Origin: Clostridium sp. LS
GTDB taxonomy: Bacteria; Bacillota; Clostridia; Clostridiales; Clostridiaceae
Direction: 5' to 3'
Length of the DNA: 49,204 nt
Assembly: GCF_002760435.1 (NCBI RefSeq)
Contig: NZ_AUUU01000257.1
Span: forward strand, 1 to 49,204
Shown in pieces: positions 9,018 through 16,394 of the stretch (position 1 is its first letter; each line of letters starts with the position of its first letter). A program made the translations under genes and the position numbers. Under the pieces are notes generated by a model. The model did no database searches. It was not told the DNA's origin and worked only from the letters and a program-made list of their open reading frames with translations.

Positions 9018-9055
9018 TTAAAAAGAAAAGAATCCTAATAAAAATTATTGGGGTT
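9018..9055 (-). terminator. minus-strand terminator-like hairpin upstream of corA
   Basis: On the minus strand AACCCCAATAA (9055-9045) and TTATTAGGATT (9041-9031) form an 11-bp stem with two G-U pairs and a 3-nt loop, followed by a run rich in T (9030-9018). No minus-strand gene lies upstream, so it could end a leader or antisense transcript. Confidence 0.45.
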
Positions 9056-9076
9056 AATTATTAGAATGATTAACAT

Positions 9077-9099
9077 CTTTATCGGCCAAAATGATAAAG
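9077..9099. promoter_or_regulatory. TATC-N9-GATA operator, site 1 of 3
   Basis: CTTTATC, nine bases, GATAAAG: a perfect 7-bp dyad with the same spacing as the repressor operator at 6661. Confidence 0.6.
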
Positions 9100-9158
9100 C
9101 GATTGGAAAATAAAAGGAAATTGAAGATAATGCAAGAGATAATAATATAATTACCAAA

Positions 9159-9179
9159 TTTATCAGTTTTTATGATAAA
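9159..9179. promoter_or_regulatory. TATC-N9-GATA operator, site 2 of 3
   Basis: TTTATC, nine bases, GATAAA: a perfect 6-bp dyad with the same spacing as the other sites. Confidence 0.6.
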
Positions 9180-9187
9180 ATGATGTT

Positions 9188-9215
9188 TTGAGAATATCAG
9201 TTATGCTGATAAAAT
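9188..9215 (+). promoter_or_regulatory. antirepressor promoter with operator site 3 of 3
   Basis: -35 TTGAGA (9188-9193), 16-bp spacer, -10 TAAAAT (9210-9215). The third operator TATC-N9-GATA (9195-9211; TATCAG / CTGATA) fills the spacer, so a bound repressor would block the polymerase. Confidence 0.5.
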
Positions 9216-9236
9216 ATAAATATATTAGTAATAAGC

Positions 9237-9275
9237 ATAAAACACAGAGAGTACTGTAATTTGAGTGTGTTTTAT
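9237..9275 (+). repeat. leader hairpin before the antirepressor ORFs
   Basis: Perfect 10-bp stem ATAAAACACA / TGTGTTTTAT (9237-9246 with 9266-9275), followed by mixed T and A. It may be a leader attenuator. A smaller dyad AGTTTTA / TAAAACT (9283-9301) comes right before the ribosome binding site. Confidence 0.4.
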
Positions 9276-9313
9276 TAAAAAAAGTTTTAATGAATAAAAC
9301 TAGTGGAGGGTAT

Positions 9314-9445
9314 ATGAGAGGGATAGTACAAGCTATAATAAAAACAATTGATAGTAGAGAAATTGCAGATATGTTAGGGGTAGAGCACTACAAAATAATC
9401 GAAAAATTAGAGGGGAGAGGAAGTGGTAAATGGCTATGTATGTAA
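9314..9445 (+). pseudogene. Rha-type phage antirepressor N-terminal fragment
   Basis: 43 codons, ATG with GTGGAGGG ribosome binding site. The segment TIDSREIADMLGVEH resembles the conserved start of phage Rha/antirepressor proteins, where a DSREVAEM-like motif opens the DNA-binding domain. A normal Rha domain is roughly 80-100 residues, so most of it is missing. The stop codon overlaps the start of the next ORF, which encodes the ORF6C domain often found at the C-terminus of the same class of protein, but in another frame. This fits an antirepressor with an internal deletion and frameshift. Both halves keep ribosome binding sites and may still be translated. Identification from such a short piece is moderate. 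Confidence 0.55.
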
Positions 9446-9894
9446 AGAAATTCGAAGAGATAGGAAGACAATGTCAAGATTTACAAGAGTTGTTAAGCTC
9501 AGCAGAACACTTAAAAATACAAATTGAAGAATTAAAAGAGCAAAATATGAAGATAAATGAGATCAAAGCTAATATTGATGAATTTAAAAACAGTGTTCCT
9601 CTATACAGTATTGAATGTAAGGAACTTCAAGCTTTGGTGAGAAAGGTTGGAATAAAAGCATTAGGGGGATATAAAACACCTGCTTATAATAATAAATCTT
9701 TAAGGTCAAAGATTTATTCAGATATACAGCATCAGCTTAGAAGAGAATTCGACGTTGAAAGATATGAAGCTATAAAGAGATGCGAGTTTGAAATTGCCAA
9801 GAAAATAATTGAAGAATATAAACCTCCGACATTTTTAGTAAACCAAATAACTTTATTAAATAGCGAAATAAGTTTTGACTTGGAGGTAATATAG
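9430..9894 (+). CDS. phage antirepressor C-terminal (ORF6C-domain) protein
   Basis: 154 aa. Residues 1-50 form a coiled coil (ELLSSAEHLKIQIEELKEQN). About 55-145 match the phage ORF6C domain pattern: SVPLYSIECKELQALVRK, then GGYKTPAYNNKSLRSKIY, then QHQLRREFDVERYEAIKR. This domain usually forms the C-terminal part of phage antirepressors behind a Rha, AntA or KilA-N domain. Here it starts from its own ATG with AGGAAG upstream and overlaps the truncated Rha ORF by 16 bp. It lies behind three copies of the repressor operator, as an antirepressor should. Whether a separate ORF6C protein retains activity is unknown. Confidence 0.75.
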   Translation: MAMYVKKFEEIGRQCQDLQELLSSAEHLKIQIEELKEQNMKINEIKANIDEFKNSVPLYSIECKELQALVRKVGIKALGGYKTPAYNNKSLRSKIYSDIQHQLRREFDVERYEAIKRCEFEIAKKIIEEYKPPTFLVNQITLLNSEISFDLEVI

Positions 9895-9983
9895 TCAAAT
9901 CTTAAAATACAAGGATAATTAGAAGTTGATTTGATAGGATGGAGAAATTTTCTATGTTATAGAGGCTAGAGGGGGAAATCATA

Positions 9984-10178
9984 TTGATAGTAAAATGTAA
10001 TTGGAAAACCTGTAAAAACTGTAAAGATGAAGTATGCAGAGCAGAAACTATAGAGCTTAGAAGCTTTGATTATGAAGAAGATAATGAAGAACTAGAGGGA
10101 TTAAAATGTAGTAATTATCAATATGATTCTTTTTGGATGTGTGAAAAGGGAAGAGAGGTAGATACTTTTATAAATTAA
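9984..10178 (+). CDS. small cysteine-rich protein, unknown
   Basis: 64 aa with a TTG start backed by a strong GAGGGGGA site. It has six cysteines, four of them in an early cluster (C-x4-C-x2-C-x4-C, residues 5-18) and two later (C43, C54), so it may bind a metal such as zinc. It is acidic in the middle, with no membrane segment. It follows the antirepressor ORFs on the same strand and probably belongs to the same phage-derived transcript. I do not recognise a family. Confidence 0.6.
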   Translation: MIVKCNWKTCKNCKDEVCRAETIELRSFDYEEDNEELEGLKCSNYQYDSFWMCEKGREVDTFIN

Positions 10179-10192
10179 TAGTGTTAAGGAAC

Positions 10193-10320
10193 AGTTAACA
10201 GCTATATATAATTTTGGGAGTTTTTAATTTAATCGTAAAAACTGTAGCAAATAATAGCTGTTAACTAAATCAAGTATGAGAATAATAAGGCGAAACTTAT
10301 GTTAACATAATACTCATATT
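10193..10320. repeat. two adjacent nested palindromes with three GTTAAC cores
   Basis: The first unit has a perfect 13-bp dyad AGTTAACAGCTAT / ATAGCTGTTAACT (10193-10205 with 10254-10266) enclosing a perfect 8-bp dyad AGTTTTTA / TAAAAACT (10219-10226 with 10236-10243). The second has TATGAG / CTCATA (10275-10280 with 10313-10318) enclosing the 14-bp palindrome TTATGTTAACATAA (10297-10310). There is no gene inside. Confidence 0.7.
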
Positions 10321-10402
10321 AGTAAACTATAGGAAGCGGATCTATGAATCCATTGGAAAATTAATAGCTGAAATTAAAGAAATGACACTTTTTAAATGTC
10401 TT

Positions 10403-10720
10403 TCAGGATAAAACTAATTTTGCATCTCCTATTACAACAATAAAATAATCATATTGAAATGGTTTTAAAGTATATTTAGGAGAATTAGGTTCTAACCTTA
10501 TTAATTCCTGCATTAATTGATTATTATCAAAGATGATAAGAAGAGATTTATTAGTAGGAGAAGTATTTTGAACAGTATATGAAGTACCTGCTAACAAGCC
10601 AGAATCACGAACATTATAAATGCCTTGGGTAAAAGTTTTCGTTTCAGCATGCACTGTTATTATATTAATGTTGAAACTTAATAATAATATAATAGAAAAT
10701 ATAGTAAAATATTTTTTCAT
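10403..10720 (-). CDS. small secreted protein, unknown
   Basis: 105 aa. A clear signal peptide (MKKYFTIF plus a hydrophobic run, likely cut after VHA) precedes a mature part of about 80 residues rich in T, N and L, with no cysteines. The mature part looks beta-rich (YNVRDSGLLAGTSYTVQN, then LLIIFDNNQLMQEL, ending IVVIGDAKLVLS). ATG 10720 is chosen because the signal peptide begins there; an ATG seven codons earlier (10741) has no ribosome site. It lies alone on the minus strand inside the phage-remnant region, so it may be cargo. No family recognised. Confidence 0.7.
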   Translation of the reverse strand: MKKYFTIFSIILLLSFNINIITVHAETKTFTQGIYNVRDSGLLAGTSYTVQNTSPTNKSLLIIFDNNQLMQELIRLEPNSPKYTLKPFQYDYFIVVIGDAKLVLS

Positions 10721-10905
10721 TAAATTAAACACACCCTTCATAAATTGTTTTAAACATTAATTAATTCAATTTTTATTATGTGAGCATGCATAGATTTTAT
10801 ACAAAATAGAAGATTGGAAGTTATCTAATAAGTCACCATTATAATGATTAGTTGCAAAATTAAACAAAATATTTAAAGGATTAAAAAATATAAGGAGTGA
10901 AATTT

Positions 10906-11316
10906 ATGATTAGTACTTTAGATAGAATAAGAAAATATAGGGAAACTCTAGCAGATATTCAAGAAATAGATATAAAAGTTCAAGAGCTTGAAGAAGAAAT
11001 GTCCGAGTTTAATAGACAAGCAAAAGAAGAAAAAATAGAAGCAAATTATAAAGTTACTTGTGATTCAGGAGAAGTAGAAAAGTTAGAGGAGAAAAAGGAA
11101 GAGTTATATAAGTTAAAAGCCAATAAGAAGCGTGAATTGAAAAGGATAGAAAATGCACTGACTATATTAACAGAAGAAGAAAGAGAAATTGTACAGGTTG
11201 TTCATATTGAGCAGAGAAGATACTATGTGGTACAGGATAAACTAAATTTGTCATACCAAAGAATAAAACAACTTGAAAAGCAAGCGGCAAAGAAAATGGA
11301 AAGATATATATCATAA
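10906..11316 (+). CDS. phage sigma-70-region-4-like late regulator
   Basis: 136 aa from ATG 10906, directly after AAGGAG. The first two thirds are charged coiled coil (LEEEMSEFNRQAKEEK, then EKLEEKKEELYKL). The last 50 residues (LTEEEREIVQVVHIEQRR, then LNLSYQRIKQLEKQAAKKM) look like a sigma region 4 helix-turn-helix, as in small clostridial phage proteins placed just before the packaging genes that activate late transcription. No terminase gene follows, so the late module has been lost. The function is inferred from domain layout and from the phage-like context. Confidence 0.7.
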   Translation: MISTLDRIRKYRETLADIQEIDIKVQELEEEMSEFNRQAKEEKIEANYKVTCDSGEVEKLEEKKEELYKLKANKKRELKRIENALTILTEEEREIVQVVHIEQRRYYVVQDKLNLSYQRIKQLEKQAAKKMERYIS

Positions 11317-11447
11317 TATAGGAGTATATTTAAAGAAAATACTTGTGCAGGAAGGCCGGCCAATAACGAAGATTTAAGCTTGGCAGAAGAATTCGGAAGA
11401 GATATAATAAAAATTAATATAGTAACTATAGTTGGAGGGTAAACCTT

Positions 11448-11813
11448 ATGACATTATTAACAAATATATTATCAAGCATAATTGTTATTGGTTTTGGAGT
11501 CGTATTAAAATTATGGCCGCCAGGAGAAATAAATAGTATGTATGGATACAGAACGTTTTTTGCTATGAAGAATAAGGAAACTTGGAAAGAAGCTAATAGT
11601 TTTAGTTCAGTTATGATGATAGTAAGTGGCCTTATAACATTGAATTTTTCATTGTTAGTCACATTTTTATTTAAAACTGATTCAGATACATCTAATACAA
11701 TATCAGTTGCAGGGACTATGGTAATAGTTTTATGTTTTGTGCTTTACACAGAAATTCACCTGAGAAAAATATTTGATAAAAATGGTATAAGAAAGGTTAA
11801 TGAAAAGAAGTAA
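11448..11813 (+). CDS. SdpI-family membrane protein
   Basis: 121 aa with three predicted membrane helices (about 5-24, 50-72, 82-104). Between helices 1 and 2 lies the SdpI-family signature: PPGEINSMYGYRT followed by MKNKETWKEAN. In B. subtilis, SdpI gives immunity to the SdpC toxin and helps regulate sdpRI; many other members are unstudied single genes. This one matches the short C-terminal-domain form. The ribosome site GGAGGG is well placed. No SdpR-like regulator or toxin gene is adjacent, so an immunity role is possible but not shown. Confidence 0.8.
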   Translation: MTLLTNILSSIIVIGFGVVLKLWPPGEINSMYGYRTFFAMKNKETWKEANSFSSVMMIVSGLITLNFSLLVTFLFKTDSDTSNTISVAGTMVIVLCFVLYTEIHLRKIFDKNGIRKVNEKK

Positions 11814-12017
11814 GGTAGATTACTGTAATGCAAAATTTTTCAGAGTTCATGAAGAGTTAGGAGAATTATAAAATCAATTAATTGATGATATTCTTTTTTG
11901 ATAAAGTTCGAATTTTTGTTATGTTTTTATTCCAACTTACTTGTTCTCTCATATTATATAGAAAGAAATAATAATTAATCTGTTTCTAAAAAATATGAAA
12001 AACAAGGGGAAGAAAAA

Positions 12018-12773
12018 ATGGTGCAAAGAAGTTATAAGTTAAAACCTGATAAACAAGATTTGAGAGACAAAGTTTTCTATGCTTCTACTTTAAAGCTGAC
12101 TTCCCAGCTTCCAGCAACTGTTGATCTAAGAAAGTATTTATCACCAGTAGTAGACCAAGGAGATTTAGGAAGCTGTACTGCTAACGCGATTGCTTCAGGC
12201 CTTGGGGAATATTTGCAGAAAGTTTCAAAAAAACAATTCACACCCCTTAGCAGGTTGGAATTATATTGGTGGGAGCGCTTTTTGGAAGGAACTGTTAACC
12301 AAGATAGCGGTGCAGAAATTAGAGATGGCATGAAGATTTTTAATCAACTGGGTATTTCTCCTGAGAAAGACTATCCATATGATATTGCGGCCTTTACTAA
12401 TCAACCAAGCCCACAGGCTATAATAGATGCTGCTGTTTTTAAGATCAGCAGTTACCATAGGGTACAGAATTTAAATTATTTAAAGACCTCTTTGGCAGAA
12501 GGACTTCCTGTTGTTACAGGTATATTAGTTTATGAAAGCTTTGAATCAAAAACTGTTGCAAGAAATGGAGTAGTGCCTATGCCGGACCCCAAAAAAGAAC
12601 AGCTTCTAGGTGGGCATGCTGTACTTGCTGTAGGTTATATAGATAAAAAACAACAGGTTATTATGCGCAACTCATGGGGCACAAAATGGGGCGATAAAGG
12701 ATACTTTTATCTACCATATGATTATTTTACAGATCCTAATGGATATGTTACGGATATGTGGACAGGTCAATAA
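12018..12773 (+). CDS. papain-like C1A cysteine peptidase, no signal peptide
   Basis: 251 aa. The full papain catalytic set is present: oxyanion Q47 and nucleophile C53 in DQGDLGSCTANAIA, H200 in GGHAVLAVGY, and N218 in RNSWGTKWGDKGYF. The N-terminal 40 residues act as a short lead-in (KPDKQDLRD, then LPATVDLR) rather than a long inhibitory propeptide. No signal peptide or anchor is seen, so it is probably cytosolic or leaves by another route. It is monocistronic, with a strong terminator behind it. Similar proteins occur in clostridia and in some archaea and viruses, but the substrate is unknown. Confidence 0.9.
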   Translation: MVQRSYKLKPDKQDLRDKVFYASTLKLTSQLPATVDLRKYLSPVVDQGDLGSCTANAIASGLGEYLQKVSKKQFTPLSRLELYWWERFLEGTVNQDSGAEIRDGMKIFNQLGISPEKDYPYDIAAFTNQPSPQAIIDAAVFKISSYHRVQNLNYLKTSLAEGLPVVTGILVYESFESKTVARNGVVPMPDPKKEQLLGGHAVLAVGYIDKKQQVIMRNSWGTKWGDKGYFYLPYDYFTDPNGYVTDMWTGQ

Positions 12774-12806
12774 GAGAATAAACAACGTTAGAAATATAAA
12801 ATAACT

Positions 12807-12865
12807 GAACCTAATTAAGTAGATAACACTGGTAAAGTTTACTTAATTAGGTTCTTTCTATTTTT
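12807..12865 (+). terminator. strong terminator after the C1 peptidase
   Basis: Perfect 15-bp stem GAACCTAATTAAGTA / TACTTAATTAGGTTC (12807-12821 with 12840-12854), 18-nt loop, then TTTCTATTTTT. Confidence 0.9.
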
Positions 12866-13117
12866 CGGATTACAATTCTTCTAACCTTTTCTTATTGATT
12901 CTCCCTTTGAATAATAGCATAAGAAATTTATTAAAAGGATTAAGTTTACAAAATTAAAACCATCCCTTAGATAAAAGAACTTAATCAATATATTAAATGT
13001 TTACAAGAGTGCAAGAAATTATATGTAAAAGACAAATTATTCAATTCTTATTAAATCTCATGAATGTTAATATATAGTAGTACCAAATATATAAAAATTC
13101 TAGGGGGAGAAAAATAT

Positions 13118-14431
13118 ATGAATAGGAATTTAAAAAGGATAGCATCAATTATTATGACTGTAGCTATGGTTTCTACTGGACTTATTGGCTGCGGAAATAA
13201 TGCTTCACAAGCGAGCGGGGGATCAGCTTCAGGGAAGACAAAATTGACATTATGGCATATTCAAACATCTACAGCAGCAGATGCAATTAAGGCGTCAGTA
13301 AAGAGATTTATGACAGATAATCCTCAATATGATGTAGAAGTTGTGGATCAGGTTAATGACACTTATAAACAAAAATTGGCTATGGCTATGAGCTCAAATC
13401 AAACTCCAGATGTATTTATTCAATGGGGGGGATCAGGGTTAATTGATTATGTTAATTCGAAAAAAATAGCTGATCTTACAGATTTTATGAACAAAGACAA
13501 CTATAAAGATAAATTTATAGATGCTGGAATCAATCAATGTTCATACAATGGTAAAATTTATGCTGTACCAGTTGAAAACGTATCCGTAGCAGGCTTCTTC
13601 TATAATAAAGATGTTTTTGCTAAATACGGAATACAAGAACCAAAAACTATTTCTGAATTAGAAGCTGCATGTGATAAGTTAAAAGCTAACGGAGTAACGC
13701 CATTTGCTTTAGCTAATGCTACAAAGTGGACAGGTTCCATGTATTTTATGTATTTAGCAACTCGTTTTGGTGGACTTAATGCATTTGCTGATGCAGCATC
13801 AGGAAAAGGTAAATTTGAAAATCCAGCATTTGAATTTGCCGGAAATAAGATTCAAGATTGGGTTAAAAAAGGATACTTTATCGATGGCTTTAATGGTATG
13901 GATGATGATAGTGGTCAAGCTAGACAAGCATTATATAAAGGTGATGCCGCTATGGATTTAATGGGTTCATGGTTTACAGGTACAGTACTTGGTGAAAATC
14001 CAGATTTTATGAGTAAATTAGGATTCTTCCCATTCCCAGCATTAGATGGTTCAAAAGAAGATCAATCACTTTGCGCAGGTACTGTTGGAGATAATTTATA
14101 CTCAATTTCAGAAACATGTAAAGATAAAGAAGGTGCTTTCAAATTGATTCAATATTTATTAGATGATCAAGCACTTCAAGACCGTAAGAAATTAGGTAAA
14201 ATTATTCCACTTAAATCTTTCAAACCTGATGATGCATTAACACAAAAAATATTAGATACAGTTAACCAAGCAAAAGGAGTTCAATTGTGGTACGATCAAT
14301 ACTTACCAGCAGAAGTTGCAGAAGTACACAAATCAACTTGTCAAGAAATATTTGGTTTAACTAAGACTCCACAAGATGCAGATAAAGAATTACAAGCAGC
14401 TATGGATGCATATAAAGCAAAAAATAAATAA
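13118..14431 (+). CDS. sugar ABC transporter substrate-binding lipoprotein (MsmE type)
   Basis: 437 aa. Signal peptide with lipobox LIGC, lipidated cysteine C25, so it is anchored on the outer face of the membrane. The body matches family 1 extracellular sugar-binding proteins (LTLWHIQTSTAADAIKAS at the N-lobe, ALYKGDAAMDLMGSW in the middle). ATG 13118 follows AGGGGGAG; an in-frame ATG 54 bp earlier has no such site and would disrupt the signal peptide. Two MalF/MalG-type permease genes follow, then a YesM/YesN-like system, which likely controls the set. No ATPase gene is present, as is usual for operons sharing an MsmK-type ATPase. The ligand is probably an oligosaccharide; not determined. 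Confidence 0.9.
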   Translation: MNRNLKRIASIIMTVAMVSTGLIGCGNNASQASGGSASGKTKLTLWHIQTSTAADAIKASVKRFMTDNPQYDVEVVDQVNDTYKQKLAMAMSSNQTPDVFIQWGGSGLIDYVNSKKIADLTDFMNKDNYKDKFIDAGINQCSYNGKIYAVPVENVSVAGFFYNKDVFAKYGIQEPKTISELEAACDKLKANGVTPFALANATKWTGSMYFMYLATRFGGLNAFADAASGKGKFENPAFEFAGNKIQDWVKKGYFIDGFNGMDDDSGQARQALYKGDAAMDLMGSWFTGTVLGENPDFMSKLGFFPFPALDGSKEDQSLCAGTVGDNLYSISETCKDKEGAFKLIQYLLDDQALQDRKKLGKIIPLKSFKPDDALTQKILDTVNQAKGVQLWYDQYLPAEVAEVHKSTCQEIFGLTKTPQDADKELQAAMDAYKAKNK

Positions 14432-14460
14432 TTATAGCAATACTAAAAAATAAAATTAAG

Positions 14461-14544
14461 GCTGTTGCAAAATAAAGCTTTCATAGTAAATATTTTTAAT
14501 TGCACAAATTAAATTTGAAATGAATGATTGAATTTTGCAGCAGC
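14461..14544 (+). repeat. intercistronic inverted repeat, binding protein to permease
   Basis: GCTGTTGCAAAAT (14461-14473) and ATTTTGCAGCAGC (14532-14544) pair with one mismatch (a G-U in RNA) across 58 nt. It could protect the upstream lipoprotein mRNA or limit permease expression. The terminal sequence also resembles insertion-sequence ends. Confidence 0.55.
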
Positions 14545-14571
14545 TAAATAATTATAAAGGAGAGAGAAAAA

Positions 14572-15474
14572 GTGCAATCACAAACTAATAGTTTAGCTAA
14601 AAGACGTGCTGCTTCAACAAGAAATGCAGCAATTGTATTTCTTGTACCAGCATTTTTATTCTTAATAATATATATAGCATATCCAATTGTCTATTCTTTC
14701 AATTTAAGTTGCTATGATTGGAATGGATTTGCATCAAATAAGATATTTGTGGGTTTAAGTAACTGGAAAGAACTTATAAACGATGCAGTTTTCAAAAAAG
14801 CTTTTTTAAATAACATTATTATTATGGTTTTATCTATAATTGTTCAATTACCAATTGGTATTGCCCTTGCCACTTTCTTAGATTTTGGTGGGAAAAAATT
14901 TAATGTATTTAAAGTAATCTGGTTTATACCGATGCTAATGTCATCTGTTGCAATTGGTTATTTGTTTAAATATGCATTAGATGCAAGCAGTGGTATAGTG
15001 TCTGGAATAGCAAAGGCATTCGGCGGACACAATATAGACTTATTAGGTAACCCTAAGACCGCATTATTAACCATTACCGTAGCTATATGTTGGCAGTTTA
15101 TACCTTTTTACATGGTGTATTTCTTAGCAGGATATAGTAACATACCAGCTGATTTATATGAGGCTGCAATTATTGATGGCGCTAAAAAAAGCCAATATTT
15201 TTGGAAGATTGCGCTTCCGCTTATGAAACCAGCTATTAAAAGTGCAATTGTATTATCAATGGTCGGATCATTAAAATATTTTGATCTTATATATGTTATG
15301 ACAGGAGGAGGACCGGGTAATGCATCAGAACTCATGGCTACTTATATGTACAAAAATGCGTTTTTATCTCAGAGAATGGGATATGGTTCTTCAATTGCTT
15401 CAGGAATGTTTATACTTATAACAATAATATCGTTAGTTACAATTAAGGCATTAAATAGAAAGGAAGAGATGTGA
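14572..15474 (+). CDS. sugar ABC transporter permease (MalF/MsmF type)
   Basis: 300 aa, six predicted membrane helices. The cytosolic EAA loop that docks the ATPase reads YEAAIIDGAKKSQYFWKI followed by ALPLMKP, in the usual place between helices 4 and 5. GTG start with AAAGGAGAG upstream. The stop codon overlaps the GTG start of the second permease. It forms half of the heterodimeric channel used with the lipoprotein at 13.1 kb. No deviation from the family is seen. Confidence 0.9.
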   Translation: MQSQTNSLAKRRAASTRNAAIVFLVPAFLFLIIYIAYPIVYSFNLSCYDWNGFASNKIFVGLSNWKELINDAVFKKAFLNNIIIMVLSIIVQLPIGIALATFLDFGGKKFNVFKVIWFIPMLMSSVAIGYLFKYALDASSGIVSGIAKAFGGHNIDLLGNPKTALLTITVAICWQFIPFYMVYFLAGYSNIPADLYEAAIIDGAKKSQYFWKIALPLMKPAIKSAIVLSMVGSLKYFDLIYVMTGGGPGNASELMATYMYKNAFLSQRMGYGSSIASGMFILITIISLVTIKALNRKEEM

Positions 15475-16322
15475 TTATTATGAAGCAGGATTCATTAATA
15501 AAAAAAATATCAATAAAAGCTATCGTAGGGATACTAGCAATAGGCTGGCTTTTAATTACAATAGTTCCTTTTATATTTATGTTACTTGCAGGATTTAAGC
15601 AGCAATTTGAAATGCTTATGGGAAGTGTTTTTGATTTGCCTAAAAGTTTATACTTAAAAAATTTCATAGATGTATTTAAAGGAAACATATTTGGCTATTT
15701 TAAAAACAGTGTAATAGTACTTATAGTATCACTAGTTATATTACTATTCTTAAGTGCATGTGCATCTTATCCATTATCTAGATTTAAATTTAAGTTAAAT
15801 AAGCCAATTTATGCTATAATAGTAGCATGTATGTCAGTACCAGTTCACGTAACATTGCTTCCTATATTCTTAATGACTACAAATATAGGTTTATATGATA
15901 GCATCTGGGCATTAATAGGTCCATATGTGGCTTTTAATTTACCAATTTCAGTATTCATACTAGTTACATTTATGAAGTCTATTCCTAGGGAGCTTGAAGA
16001 AGCAGCTGAAATCGACGGTTGTAATAAATATAAAATTTTCTTTAATGTTATGCTTCCACTAGTAAAGCCAGGACTTGCAACATTAGCCATTTATAATGGT
16101 GTTGCTATATGGAATGAATTTAGTTTTGCATTAGTTTTAACTCAAACTCTTCCTAACAGAACATTGCCACTTGCTATTTGGGAATATCAAGGACAATATA
16201 CTATGAATGTTCCAATGATTATGGCAGTTCTTACAATTTCAATGCTACCAATGATTATTGCATTTATTTTTGGACAAGATAAATTAATTAAAGGTATGAT
16301 GGCAGGTGCTGTTAAAGGTTAA
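15471..16322 (+). CDS. sugar ABC transporter permease (MalG/MsmG type)
   Basis: 283 aa, six predicted membrane helices, with the EAA motif LEEAAEIDGCNKYKIFFNV and then MLPLVKPGLATLA. It is the second half of the permease pair and overlaps the previous gene by 4 bp (GTG within GTGA), indicating translational coupling. ATG at 15480 is an alternative start (280 aa); the AAGGAAGAG site at 15460-15468 lies closer to GTG 15471. The final residues (DKLIKGMMAGAVKG) are standard for the family. Confidence 0.9.
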   Translation: MIIMKQDSLIKKISIKAIVGILAIGWLLITIVPFIFMLLAGFKQQFEMLMGSVFDLPKSLYLKNFIDVFKGNIFGYFKNSVIVLIVSLVILLFLSACASYPLSRFKFKLNKPIYAIIVACMSVPVHVTLLPIFLMTTNIGLYDSIWALIGPYVAFNLPISVFILVTFMKSIPRELEEAAEIDGCNKYKIFFNVMLPLVKPGLATLAIYNGVAIWNEFSFALVLTQTLPNRTLPLAIWEYQGQYTMNVPMIMAVLTISMLPMIIAFIFGQDKLIKGMMAGAVKG

Positions 16323-16394
16323 AGATACGGCGATATGCATAGGAAGTATTGTTTTTCATATATAAAAATTTGATATTAGATAAAGGATACGAAT

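Noticed and set aside
10286..10411. Open plus-strand frame of about 40 codons, with IYESIGKLIAEIKEM near its end
   Set aside because: It has no start with a ribosome site, overlaps the palindrome and the end of the minus-strand secreted-protein gene, and matches nothing I know. A gene relic is possible but not supported.
5649..11316. A complete prophage
   Set aside because: No integrase, terminase, capsid, tail or lysis genes and no att repeats were seen; only regulatory and late-control remnants are present.
11352..11396. GGCCGGCC, AAGCTT and GAATTC restriction sites in a short stretch, as if from a vector
   Set aside because: The surrounding sequence is AT-rich and continuous with native sequence, and no other vector sequence is present.
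11317..11440. In-frame continuation past the stop of the sigma-like gene, reading to a TAA at about 11442
   Set aside because: Short read-through of a chance open frame; no ribosome site and no recognisable motif, so I did not call a truncated phage gene.
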